NCBI GenBank assembly: GCA_019359635.1
Contig: JAHHGY010000006.1
Location: 20,133 to 84,132 of the forward strand
Reading direction: 5' to 3'
Origin: Chroococcus sp. CMT-3BRIN-NPC107
Lineage (GTDB): Bacteria > Cyanobacteriota > Cyanobacteriia > Cyanobacteriales > Chroococcidiopsidaceae
DNA length: 64,000 nucleotides
Part shown: piece by piece, positions 1 through 8,317 of the stretch
How positions within the stretch are numbered: the first letter of the stretch is position 1
Layout of the letters: each line of letters begins with the position of its first letter
Made by a program: the position numbers and the translations under genes
The notes under the pieces: model-generated
Database searches by the model: none
What the model saw: only the letters and a program-made list of their open reading frames with translations
Told to the model about the DNA's origin: nothing

Positions 1-25
1 ATTGATTAATAGCTCTTTAAAAACG

Positions 26-409
26 CTAATTATTTTTCTGCAAAAATACTGGGCGTTGTTTTGGATCTACGCGATTGCTTTGTTCTGACATAATTTTTTT
101 GGCTTGCTGAGGATCGAAGGAGCGCTTAAAATCAGCTTGTAGATCGGCTACACGACTTTCGGTCAATTCGACTTCTGTAGAGATTTCCTGCAATTTTGCC
201 TGTTGAGACATACTGTAAGGCAGCAACTTGACTAAAGTAGATACTACTGCGATCGCCAACACAACATTTACAACTAGCTTGGCAGTGTTTTCAATTGCCA
301 TTCCCCGATAAGGACTCAAAGGTTGGCGCTTGCGGATTTTTCTTGTTGGTGTTACCTGGCGAGGCTTTACAGTTTCTAGTGTTTGTCTAGGTTTTTGAAG
401 GGCGTTCAT
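26..409 (-). CDS. slr1601-family putative cell division protein
   Basis: This 127-residue protein has a basic N-terminal tail (residues about 1-35), one membrane segment (about 45-65, VVNVVLAIAVVSTLVKLLPY) and a C-terminal helical, coiled-coil-like part. That layout resembles bitopic divisome proteins of the FtsB/FtsL type, and I recognise the family as the cyanobacterial slr1601-like proteins. The division role comes from the family name and is not visible in the sequence. The ATG at 409 opens the frame. No partner gene lies beside it. Confidence 0.65.
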   Translation of the reverse strand: MNALQKPRQTLETVKPRQVTPTRKIRKRQPLSPYRGMAIENTAKLVVNVVLAIAVVSTLVKLLPYSMSQQAKLQEISTEVELTESRVADLQADFKRSFDPQQAKKIMSEQSNRVDPKQRPVFLQKNN

Positions 410-479
410 ATTTAAAAGCCGCGATTTGTTGAAAACTAGGGTTTATTATTTTTGCAGATTATAAACTATAACACTGACA

Positions 480-498
480 TCCAACTTAGTAAGTTGGA
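480..498. repeat. Perfect hairpin in the divergent intergenic region
   Basis: TCCAACTT and AAGTTGGA flank a 3-base loop, an 8-bp perfect stem. It lies between divergent genes at 409 and 729, so it could be an operator or part of a 5' leader. No T-run follows, so it does not look like a terminator. Confidence 0.4.
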
Positions 499-728
499 CT
501 ACTGGTTGAGGTTTTTCACTACTCACATACAAAAATACACCCGCAGCTTACCACAAGTTATTTTTTTGTGCATCAGCATTATTAAATCTTTATCTATTTA
601 GTTAATAAATCTTTAATTAACCTCTAGCTCTACCCTGCCAACAGGTTAGTAGGGGTGAGCTACTTGTGTTTCCGGGCAAGAGAAGGTTAGGTTTGGTAAT
701 ATATCTACATACTTGCTGCCCTAAGCTC

Positions 729-1286
729 ATGCTACGTCAAACTTCTCTAGGCTCCCTCGGTTTAACTATTGGTGGTGTTTTAACAATTGTTGGATTTTAT
801 GCTTATTTTTCTGGTAATCCTACCCTAAATTTGGTGGGGTTTTTCTATGGCATTCCTTTGTTATTGGGTGGATTAGCACTTAAAGTTTCAGAACTAAAAC
901 CCGTACCCTACACCCAGCCTACTACACCAGCAGTAGTCACCCTCCGAGATTTGCAAGCTACAGACACGCAAAATCAAATTCGCAAAGACATCACTCGCTA
1001 CCGTTACGGACAAGATGCTCATCTTGATAGCTCCTTATCTCACCTTAGTTTAAGTCCTACCGACGAAGAGCGTCCGTTGATTACTGGTATCCGCGAAACT
1101 GCAACCGACGGCGCGTATACACTAATTATCGATTTTTATTCGCCGCTAATTCCTTTGAATTCTTGGGAAGAAAAACATCAAAAAATGACAAGTTTTTTTG
1201 GGCCTGGAATACAAGTTGAAATCAAGCAGCCAAAAAAAGATAATATTGAATTAGCATTAATTGCTACTTCTGAACCTAAAAAATAA
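729..1286 (+). CDS. DUF2854 domain protein
   Basis: The protein has 185 residues from the ATG at 729, which begins MLRQTSLGSL. A GTG at 666 would add 21 residues that look non-coding. Two adjacent membrane segments lie at about residues 9-28 and 35-54. A soluble domain with a conserved ERPLITGIRE-type stretch follows. This matches the cyanobacterial and plastid-lineage DUF2854 family, whose function is unknown. It converges on the CRR7-like gene. Confidence 0.75.
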   Translation: MLRQTSLGSLGLTIGGVLTIVGFYAYFSGNPTLNLVGFFYGIPLLLGGLALKVSELKPVPYTQPTTPAVVTLRDLQATDTQNQIRKDITRYRYGQDAHLDSSLSHLSLSPTDEERPLITGIRETATDGAYTLIIDFYSPLIPLNSWEEKHQKMTSFFGPGIQVEIKQPKKDNIELALIATSEPKK

Positions 1287-1321
1287 AGGTTTTAGTTGAG
1301 AAAAATACAGAAAAATAGTTT

Positions 1322-1579
1322 TTATTTTTCTAGGCGCACAGCATACCACTGTAAATATTGACCGGGTTCTAAAACTAATTCGCAGCTAGTATCTATTAAA
1401 TAGTTAGCTTGTTCCTCAATAGAAGAAAGACTTTGTAATTCCTGCGGTAGCTTGGACTGACTGTGCGCCAAAACTACTTTCAATTTTTCTAATAGCTCAT
1501 TAGCAGTAATAAATTGTTCTTGTTGGTTAGGTTCTAATACAACAAAATCGTCCTGTTGATACATCATTGGGTCGGGCAT
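1322..1579 (-). CDS. crr7: Chlororespiratory reduction protein 7-like (CRR7)
   Basis: This 85-residue acidic soluble protein matches the CRR7 family over its full length. Landmarks are QQDDFVVLEPNQ near the N-terminus and a C-terminal LEPGQYLQWYAVRLEK. In plants CRR7 is needed to build the chloroplast NDH complex; in cyanobacteria a role with NDH-1 is inferred. Alternative starts exist at Met5 and Met6. Confidence 0.75.
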   Translation of the reverse strand: MPDPMMYQQDDFVVLEPNQQEQFITANELLEKLKVVLAHSQSKLPQELQSLSSIEEQANYLIDTSCELVLEPGQYLQWYAVRLEK

Positions 1580-1757
1580 AAGGCAGGGATTACAACTTTA
1601 GATAGGGTGAAACTTAGCTGTTGTTTTGTTACTTTAGTTAGACAATTAACTATTTAGAAGTTTTAGACAAATAAATACTTTGGCATAAAAGAATTAATCT
1701 AATTATACCGACTAAAAATTCCCACTACTAAGGATTTTGAGTAACAAATCTACTCCT

Positions 1758-2744
1758 ATGAAAAGAACTGGAAGCTGTCTTATCTTCAATCCATCGGCTG
1801 GTCAAAGCAATCCAGAGCAAGATTTAGCAAAGATTCGGGCATTGCTAGAACCGAATATAGAGCTAGATATTCGGTTTACTACTGAAAAATTAGATGCAGA
1901 TGCGATCGCTCTTGAAGCAATTGCTCAAGGCGCAACCAGTATTATCGCCTCTGGAGGGGATGGAACTTTATCGGCGGCAGCAAGTGCTTTAGTAGGAACA
2001 AATATACCTCTAGGGATTATTTCTCGCGGTACAGCCAACGCTTTCGCCGCCGCCTTGGAGTTGCCCGATACTATTGAAGCTGCCTGCGAGACGATATTGG
2101 GCGGTTTGACAAGAGTAATTGATGCCGCTAAGTGTAACGATCGCCCAATGGTATTACTAGCAGGGATCGGGTTTGAAGCAGAAACCGTAGATAGAGCCGA
2201 TCGCCGCGCCAAAAATCGGTTTGGGGTCTTAGCTTACGTAATGGCAGGAATTCAACAATTACGAGAATTAGAATCTTTTGAAGCAGAAATCGAAACCGCC
2301 GATAAAATTATCAAGCTGACGGCGGCGGCGATTACCGTTGCCAACGCCGCACCCCCAACATCAGTTTTAGCGCAAGGGCCCGCGGGAGTAGTTTTTGATG
2401 ATGGCTTATTAGATGTAACTGTTGTATCGCCCGTAACTCGTGCTGGTGCGATCGCAGCTTCTTATCATTTGCTCCAAACTGCCTTAAATGAAAGTGCCAC
2501 CGAGCGCGATGATGTAGGATACTTGCGAGCCAAAAGAGTAGTTATTAGAACCGATCCGCCACAAAAAGTAGTTCTTGACGGGGAAATTATTGGTTTTACA
2601 CCCATTGATGTCGAATGCGTACCTGGTGGTTTAACTATATTTGTACCAGAACACATAGCGCTGCCTTCAGTAGTAGAAAAACTTGAGGGCTTGCCAGATT
2701 TAACTATTGAAGCTAAATCTACTAATGGATTTGAAAATGCGTAA
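1758..2744 (+). CDS. YegS/DgkB-type lipid (diacylglycerol) kinase family
   Basis: The protein has about 328 residues. The N-terminal catalytic domain carries the diacylglycerol-kinase landmarks CLIFNPSAG, IIASGGDGTLSAAASAL (GGDGT nucleotide site) and a GTANAFA loop, followed by a beta-sandwich domain ending with VVLDGE. The family phosphorylates lipids such as diacylglycerol with ATP. The substrate is not visible. I prefer the ATG at 1758, which aligns with the family start, over a TTG at 1737 that sits only 2 bases from its AAGGA. Confidence 0.85.
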   Translation: MKRTGSCLIFNPSAGQSNPEQDLAKIRALLEPNIELDIRFTTEKLDADAIALEAIAQGATSIIASGGDGTLSAAASALVGTNIPLGIISRGTANAFAAALELPDTIEAACETILGGLTRVIDAAKCNDRPMVLLAGIGFEAETVDRADRRAKNRFGVLAYVMAGIQQLRELESFEAEIETADKIIKLTAAAITVANAAPPTSVLAQGPAGVVFDDGLLDVTVVSPVTRAGAIAASYHLLQTALNESATERDDVGYLRAKRVVIRTDPPQKVVLDGEIIGFTPIDVECVPGGLTIFVPEHIALPSVVEKLEGLPDLTIEAKSTNGFENA

Positions 2745-2777
2745 GCAGTTGCCAATAACTAATTCCTAATTTTCCCT

Positions 2778-3506
2778 TCAATTAAGCCAATTATGCACGG
2801 GTGTATCTATCTTTAGCCAGGCAGAATAAACGCCTAGGCGACTTACTAATAATTCTTTTTTCACTTCGCCTAGTTTTTTTTGCTCAATTGTGTGAGGAAA
2901 ATCTCTAAAAGTTTTGGTATACTGCTGCACGAAAGCCGTAACCCATTTGTGTATTGATTGTAGTTGCGAAAAGCTTTCTACTTCTGCATCTACACCAGAA
3001 AAAGTAAATTTCGCCGAACTATCAATACAAAAGTTATTTAGCCAATCATTATTAGGGCGATTTAATTGCCAATTACTTATAGTTATTTTTGCTCCCAAAT
3101 AGTTGCTGGTGTACTTACTTAATTGGTTAAAAGCTACAACTATTTCATCAATTTTAATTTCTATTCTTTTAAAACCTAAAAGTAAAAAAATTTTCTGTTG
3201 AATATTTAGAATTTCTGCGGAGTGAAGAAGGTTTCTCGCCACAAATTTTTGATGAGTTAAGCACAAAGTTTCTAATTGCTGTATTTTAATGTTAACTTCG
3301 TTTTTTTCCTGATACAACCTTTGTAAAAGTTGTTCTTAAATATCTTCCAAATATACACTATCTAAAAGTTCCTTCAAATCTTCGGCAGAACTAACGCAAA
3401 AGCCATTTTTTTGATTTACCATCCATTGTAAATCTTTAGAATTTTGTAAAAATATTTTACGGATATAATAGCAAGTTGAAAAAGACAATTTATTAGTTAA
3501 GTTCAT
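2778..3506 (-). pseudogene. Hypothetical gene interrupted by an in-frame TAA
   Basis: An ATG at 3506 opens a frame that reads 56 codons and meets TAA at 3336-3338. The same frame then continues without a break for 186 codons to 2778. The join reads SVYLEDI-stop-EQLLQRLYQEK, which looks like continuous helical coding sequence. Without the stop the product would be about 242 residues. The only restart is a weak TTG at 3317. I do not recognise the family. It could be a nonsense pseudogene, a read-through gene or a base-call error. Confidence 0.6.
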
Positions 3507-3550
3507 GGAGCATTTAAAATTTGAATAAAAAGTAATTGAAACAACTCGAT

Positions 3551-4444
3551 TTATACACTAGAGAAAGATATATCAAATAAAGATTCCGCCGTACGCTCTA
3601 AGCTAGTATTTGCAACTTCTACTTGCGCCGCCAACCGCACAGAAGCTAACATTTCTGTTGCTGACTGAAATCTGTATGATGGTAGCTTTTGCATAGCTTT
3701 AGTAATTATCGAGCGCAGCAAAAAAGGTACAGTTTCTGGAATGATTACGGCTTGATTTATATGAGCTTTCAATAGCTCGCCAGGTAAGCCAGAAAAGGGA
3801 CGCAAACCTACTACTAACTCAAATAATAAAACCCCCACAGCATAAAAATCAGAATGTTGTGAATATTGCCCGTAAAAGCGCTCTGGAGCCATATAAGCAG
3901 GAGAACCCGCACAATCATCTTGTTTATCGGTGCAAAGTTCGTGACTGAGTCGAGACATTCCAAAATCTGAAATACGCGCAATCCAACCTGTTGAATCTTG
4001 TGAATCTTGACTGAGCAAAATATTTTCTGGCTTAATATCTCGGTGAATAATTTTGCGACTGTGAATATGCTCTAATCCGGCAAGAATATCAATAACTAAC
4101 TTTAAACTCAAAGCTAAATCTATTCTTCCTTGCAAATTCATTAAATTGCGTAAACTACCTCCATCACAATAATCCATAATTAAATATCTTCCAGAGGCGG
4201 TATGCTCTAAACCCTGAAAACTTACAACATTAGGGTGTTGTAAACTAAGAAGAAAATGCAATTCTCGTAAAAAGTTAGCGGTGGGAAAGCGATTCTTTTC
4301 TAATTCTTTAAGTGCGACTACTTGTCCGTTTATTTTGTGATTAGCTCGAAAAACTCGCCCAAATTGTCCTTGTCCTACTAGCTCTAAATTGCAATATTTA
4401 GATTCTGGTTGAACTTGCCGAAGTTTACTAGGTTCTTTGTTCAT
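3551..4444 (-). CDS. spkG: Serine/threonine protein kinase (SpkG-like), last gene of the pap-type operon
   Basis: The 297-residue product is a complete Hanks-type kinase domain. It has a glycine loop GQGQFG (24-29), ATP-lysine 46 in VALKEL, catalytic loop HRDIKPEN with Asp136, DFG (160-162) and APE (186-188). No membrane segment or sensor domain follows. I start at the ATG at 4444 because the longer frame begins with a TTG two codons earlier. It ends the minus-strand cluster in the place of slr0152 (SpkG) in the Synechocystis slr0144-slr0152 operon; the name rests on that context. Confidence 0.85.
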   Translation of the reverse strand: MNKEPSKLRQVQPESKYCNLELVGQGQFGRVFRANHKINGQVVALKELEKNRFPTANFLRELHFLLSLQHPNVVSFQGLEHTASGRYLIMDYCDGGSLRNLMNLQGRIDLALSLKLVIDILAGLEHIHSRKIIHRDIKPENILLSQDSQDSTGWIARISDFGMSRLSHELCTDKQDDCAGSPAYMAPERFYGQYSQHSDFYAVGVLLFELVVGLRPFSGLPGELLKAHINQAVIIPETVPFLLRSIITKAMQKLPSYRFQSATEMLASVRLAAQVEVANTSLERTAESLFDISFSSV

Positions 4445-4533
4445 AATCAAAAGAGTTGCTGAGAAAACGTAATAATATACACTGGATTTCGCACTAAACT
4501 TAGCTGAATAAAACTACGCCTCAGCAACCTAGT

Positions 4534-5544
4534 TTAAGCAAATAAACTACCGACAGCAATTTGTTCGCTATTCTCTTCAGTGCTAACCGATGAATTTAGC
4601 TCGTGAATTTGCTTACTAGCATCTTTTGCCATTTGGTAGCTGTTGATATCTCCAACCTCAAAAAATAGTTTGGCGGCTTCCCGTAAGTCTTGAACGGCTC
4701 TTTTTTTATTGCCTAGCTCGATATGCGCCAAACCACGACTGTAGTAAGCAGAAGCATGACTAGAATTGAGTTTAATAGCTTCAGTAAAGTCGCAAAGGCT
4801 GCCTTGGCTATCTCCTAGAGCTTGGTAGCTAGTACCACGTTTGTAGTACGCATCAGCATCGTAGGGGGCAATGCGAATTGCTTGAGTAGAAAAATCAATT
4901 TCGCGCAGATAACTTACTTTTCTGACAACTTCCATTTGTTCTTCGTACAAGCTTTGAAGTTTAGCATACTCCATCAAGTTGCTATTGCCTTCAATTAAGC
5001 TAGGTATAATCTCTTGAATTTCTGCAAGCTGTGCGGCTACCGAATCAACAATAATTTGGGCTTCGGCTTTACCTTGCAATAGTTCGGCGACTTCTAGCTG
5101 ACTGCGCTGCAACATTTCGGTGCATTCTTGGCTATCGCTCTTAAGTTGGCTAATATCACCACTTGAATTGTTTAGCTGTACGTTGAAAACTTCAAGTTTG
5201 CCTTGAGTTTCGTTTTGTGCTTGCAGCATAGCGGTTTGAATTTGCTGGGAATGTTCTTGAAGGTTGTGTTCAAGCTGCTGCTGTAACTGGTTTATTTGCT
5301 GGCTATTTGCCTCTAGTGCTGGCATAATTTGGGCGATCGCACTTTGATTGGTCTTAGCCGCCGCTTCTAGCTGCGATCTACGATTTATCAAATTCAGCAT
5401 GACTGTAATTGATAAAGGAACCGAGGCCAAAGCCGCTTGGTTGATAAAAATAGAGGCAATGGAACCACCAATAGAACCAACTACAGAAATGGTTTCTACC
5501 ATATCTAGCCAAGGGCGATTTTTTGGATTTAAGCTTTCTTGCAT
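4534..5544 (-). CDS. TPR/coiled-coil membrane protein (Slr0151-like)
   Basis: The 336-residue protein has hydrophobic segments at about 16-50, a long Gln-rich coiled coil (about 55-195) and two TPR units (about 215-290, e.g. ADAYYKRGTSYQALGDSQGS). The layout and position just before the kinase match Slr0151, a Synechocystis TPR protein linked to photosystem II assembly and repair. Synechocystis has a petF-type ferredoxin gene (slr0150) between slr0149 and slr0151. Here only 41 bases separate this gene from the upstream one, so no slr0150 counterpart is present. Confidence 0.8.
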   Translation of the reverse strand: MQESLNPKNRPWLDMVETISVVGSIGGSIASIFINQAALASVPLSITVMLNLINRRSQLEAAAKTNQSAIAQIMPALEANSQQINQLQQQLEHNLQEHSQQIQTAMLQAQNETQGKLEVFNVQLNNSSGDISQLKSDSQECTEMLQRSQLEVAELLQGKAEAQIIVDSVAAQLAEIQEIIPSLIEGNSNLMEYAKLQSLYEEQMEVVRKVSYLREIDFSTQAIRIAPYDADAYYKRGTSYQALGDSQGSLCDFTEAIKLNSSHASAYYSRGLAHIELGNKKRAVQDLREAAKLFFEVGDINSYQMAKDASKQIHELNSSVSTEENSEQIAVGSLFA

Positions 5545-5585
5545 GATGTTAAACTATTTCCTATAAATAAATGGCGACAAAACTT

Positions 5586-6056
5586 TTAACCAAGCACAAC
5601 TTGGTTGAGTTGTAAAATGGGATTAAATAAAGCGGATTCTTCGGGAGTAAGGTATTCTTGAGCTACATCTTGAATAAGTTTGTAAGTTACACCCGCAGCG
5701 CGATCGTAATTAAAAGTCCGCACAATGGTTTTGTACCAAAGTAAAAAATTTTCTGGCATCCGATCGCGATCGTCAAATAATAAAGCGGCAGCAGAGTGAC
5801 GCAAAATATTAGTAAAGTCACGTCGGCAAGCAGCAACACCTTCAACTTGGGAAACCTTGGCAAATAATTCGGGTTCTGCCTGACTTCTAATCTCTGCTAC
5901 TTTGTCAACGATTTCGGTTGCAGCAAGTTGAATTTTATTGTAGGCACTAATGCGCGTATCGACAGAATCAATATAGTCTTTGATAAATTGGAGTTCGGCA
6001 CTAGAAGCATAACGTCCTTCGGTTTCGTTGCTCAAACGGGCTAGTTGTTTTAACAT
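5586..6056 (-). CDS. Phycobiliprotein-fold protein of the pap operon (Slr0149-like)
   Basis: The 156-residue, all-helical protein has the size and pattern of a phycobiliprotein subunit. Residues 77-80 read CRRD. This corresponds to the Cys84-x-Arg86-Asp87 bilin attachment motif of phycobilisome subunits, so the chromophore-binding triad is kept. Otherwise it diverges strongly from allophycocyanin. Its operon mates suggest a photosystem II assembly role, not light harvesting in the rod or core. It is a paralogue of the gene at 7284-7760. Confidence 0.8.
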   Translation of the reverse strand: MLKQLARLSNETEGRYASSAELQFIKDYIDSVDTRISAYNKIQLAATEIVDKVAEIRSQAEPELFAKVSQVEGVAACRRDFTNILRHSAAALLFDDRDRMPENFLLWYKTIVRTFNYDRAAGVTYKLIQDVAQEYLTPEESALFNPILQLNQVVLG

Positions 6057-6080
6057 TTTGGTAATTAAAAATAAATGGAT

Positions 6081-6563
6081 TTAAGTATCGGTGGTACGGC
6101 CAAGATAATCGCTGACTTGAGAACGAGTATCGTTAAGCTGACTAATCATCGATCGCGTAATTAGCTTTCCAGCTTCGACTAAAACTTTGCTAGTAATGGG
6201 GTGCAAGATATTTTGCTCGGCGCGAGTACCAATTAAAGACTCAATATCTGTAATTGCTGTTACATAAGTCCCCGCAGGCAATTCCACTACTACCCCTTCA
6301 CCCATAACTCTTGCTTGACAAGCAAGGCGGGAATTGGTGTTAGTTGTTGTAATTACTTCTAGGGTTCTTTGTTCGCGGCGATTCATTGGCGAAAGGCTCT
6401 CCATCCCACTTTTGATGTAAACGTGGCAGGTAGAACACATCCCGCGACCGTTGCAATCATGCAAAATATCTAGTTCGTTGTCGAGTAGCGCTGAGAGAAT
6501 GTTGGCGTTAGTTTGCACAACGGTTTCTTGAGAAATTGGTTCTAACTTAATAGTTTTAGCCAT
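6081..6563 (-). CDS. 2Fe-2S ferredoxin-like protein (Slr0148-like)
   Basis: The 160-residue protein has an N-terminal ferredoxin fold. The cluster ligands are Cys37, Cys43 and Cys46 (CNGRGMCSTC) plus Cys82 (RLACQ). This C-x5-C-x2-C spacing is that of adrenodoxin-type ferredoxins and differs from plant-type PetF. A C-terminal extension of about 60 residues (from about 100) has no clear motif. It sits 25 bases upstream of the Slr0149-like gene in the same transcription unit. Confidence 0.85.
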   Translation of the reverse strand: MAKTIKLEPISQETVVQTNANILSALLDNELDILHDCNGRGMCSTCHVYIKSGMESLSPMNRREQRTLEVITTTNTNSRLACQARVMGEGVVVELPAGTYVTAITDIESLIGTRAEQNILHPITSKVLVEAGKLITRSMISQLNDTRSQVSDYLGRTTDT

Positions 6564-6589
6564 ATTTTTTAAGCTTGATAAAAAGGTTA

Positions 6590-7258
6590 CTAAGCAGCTT
6601 TAGTTGTTTTTAGTCGTTCGATAATGGTTTGATGGTCTTGGTTTTCAGACAACCATCCTTCTACCGCCTTGAGGCGATCGCTCAAACCTAAAATAAAGTA
6701 ATTGCAATCTGCGCCCAAAGATTCGCAGGAAGTTTGTACGCAATGAAGTTGTTTTCCAGTAAGTTGACTAAAAAAAGCGCTGAGAATACCAGCTTCTAAA
6801 AAACAAACCGGGCGATCGCTTGGGGGAGCAGCTTCAGCAAAAGGAGAGTTGTAGTTTTAAACGACTAGAAAGCCTTGCTGATAGTAGTCAAGTTGCAAGT
6901 CAAAAGTACCCCAGCCGTGAGTTTTCCAGCATTGTTTTAGGCATTGGAGCAGTTCGACCATCTCCATTTCAGCTAGAGATTTGTGGTAATATTCGCTAAT
7001 TTCTTCTGCAAAACGAGCATAAAAGTTTTTACCCCACCACCGACCGCAATTAAACAAAACGACTCCACTAGCACTGCCTAACTCTTGGTCTAAGGCTGCA
7101 TAGATGCCTTCAATTAAAGTTTCTGGTAGCGCTAACAGGCGATCGCCTTTACGGTTTTCAATTAGTCCTGATTCAAAATCGCCAGATAGGTAAGCATCGG
7201 GGGCAAAGTAATTACCTAGTACGGGTTGGTCTTTGAGCAAATCACCAATCGCAATCAT
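6590..7258 (-). pseudogene. V4R-domain gene of the pap operon (Slr0147-like), cut by an in-frame TAA
   Basis: The frame from ATG 7258 gives 133 residues ending YYQQGFLVV, then TAA at 6857-6859. Without any shift it continues NYNSPFAEAAP and a full V4R C-terminus (FLEAGILSAFFSQLTG, then HCVQTSCESLGADCNYF) to TAG at 6590. Aligned with the intact V4R protein at 8314-9033, GFLVV-stop-NYNSPFAEA matches GFMFVNIFDSAVAR without a gap, so one substitution explains the stop. The ligand-binding Cys-rich part of V4R lies after the stop and would be lost. Confidence 0.85.
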
Positions 7259-7283
7259 TTGGGCATTCTCCGTAATTAATGAG

Positions 7284-7760
7284 TTATCTAGATGAAGGGG
7301 CTAAATCTGTCATGAGTCTAGCCGCCGCCTGCGCTAAAAATGGTTGCAATAATGAATATTGCTTGTCGCTAAGGATTTGGGGGAATTGCTTTTGCAGTCC
7401 TTTGTAAATAGCGCTATCAATAGCTTGGGTTTGGTGGACTCGGACGATATCGGTGAGCCATTCTAAAAGTCGTCGTTCGAGAAATTCGGGATTATTCTGT
7501 AGCATGGAAGTCGCGCAATAACGCAAAACTGCCAACCAGTTTTTTAAACAGCGCTCCAAATCCGGTTGTTGGTCAGGAAAACTGGCGAGAAGCCCGTTAG
7601 CTATAGGTTGAAAAATAGCTATTTCTTTGTCGCGCAGCAATTCGTAGGTTTCTAGGCGCTGGGATAACGATGTTGTGTAACTTTTAAAAGTATCAATTTC
7701 CCCAGACTTTAAGTAGCGCTCGTCTGCGTCGTAGAGCAAGGATTGTAGGTTGACATTCAT
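7284..7760 (-). CDS. Phycobiliprotein-fold protein of the pap operon (Slr0146-like)
   Basis: The 158-residue helical protein is related to the Slr0149-like product at 5586-6056. At the bilin-motif position it reads CLKN (residues 71-74). The cysteine is kept, but the Arg and Asp that hold the tetrapyrrole are Lys and Asn, so bilin binding is doubtful. It lies 14 bases after the CNW-repeat gene and 25 bases before the interrupted V4R gene. Confidence 0.75.
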   Translation of the reverse strand: MNVNLQSLLYDADERYLKSGEIDTFKSYTTSLSQRLETYELLRDKEIAIFQPIANGLLASFPDQQPDLERCLKNWLAVLRYCATSMLQNNPEFLERRLLEWLTDIVRVHQTQAIDSAIYKGLQKQFPQILSDKQYSLLQPFLAQAAARLMTDLAPSSR

Positions 7761-7774
7761 AAATCAAAGTTTCT

Positions 7775-8317
7775 CTAAAATAAGTTGGATAAATCGTTTA
7801 AGTTCATCTCTCCCGATGCTGGGGAAATTGACTTTGAAAGCGTTGATACTGGAGGTAATTTGCCAATTTCTGGGCTACCATCCCAAGAAATACGTTGAAA
7901 AAAAGCTTGAACTTGCCAAGTTAAAGGCGATTCTGGCTCTAAAGGCAATTCTGGCGCTAAGGGCTGAGTAATAACTTCTAGAGGTAAAGAGTGCCAGTTA
8001 CACAAGCTAAAAAAGTCCGTTACACTCAAGCACCCTAAGACCGTTGGATTTGGAACATCGCTTTCAACCTGTGGTAGTAACACAGGGGAGGTACTATCAT
8101 TATCCTTTGCTGGCTCGGTTGGCGATAATAGCTGGCAATTACAAGTATCAAAAAAATCTTTGACGCTGAGGGCGGATAAAACGGTTGGGCAATGAGGGGC
8201 AGTAATTTTGGCTTGTTTAGGCAAGTGATTGTGCTTTGGCGGCGGTAATAACTGCCAATTACACAAGTTAAAATAATCCCCTACATTCAGTCCCAATAAG
8301 GAAGCTGAACATTTCAT
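7775..8317 (-). CDS. CNW-repeat protein of the pap operon (Slr0145-like)
   Basis: This 180-residue Pro-rich protein has three similar short motifs: LNVGDYFNLCNWQLLP (about 10-25), LSVKDFFDTCNCQLLS (about 50-65) and LSVTDFFSLCNWHSLP (about 95-110). A fourth degenerate unit (VQAFFQRISWDG) follows. The linkers are Pro/Glu/Ser-rich and probably disordered. The spaced V-x-D-F-F-x-x-C-N-W units look like short binding motifs. The ATG overlaps the upstream TGA (ATGA), which suggests translational coupling. Confidence 0.7.
   Translation of the reverse strand: MKCSASLLGLNVGDYFNLCNWQLLPPPKHNHLPKQAKITAPHCPTVLSALSVKDFFDTCNCQLLSPTEPAKDNDSTSPVLLPQVESDVPNPTVLGCLSVTDFFSLCNWHSLPLEVITQPLAPELPLEPESPLTWQVQAFFQRISWDGSPEIGKLPPVSTLSKSISPASGEMNLNDLSNLF

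Noticed and set aside
1925..2755. Long minus-strand open frames inside the lipid kinase gene
   Set aside because: They lie opposite a well-conserved gene, have no ribosome-binding site and no family resemblance; they are shadow frames.
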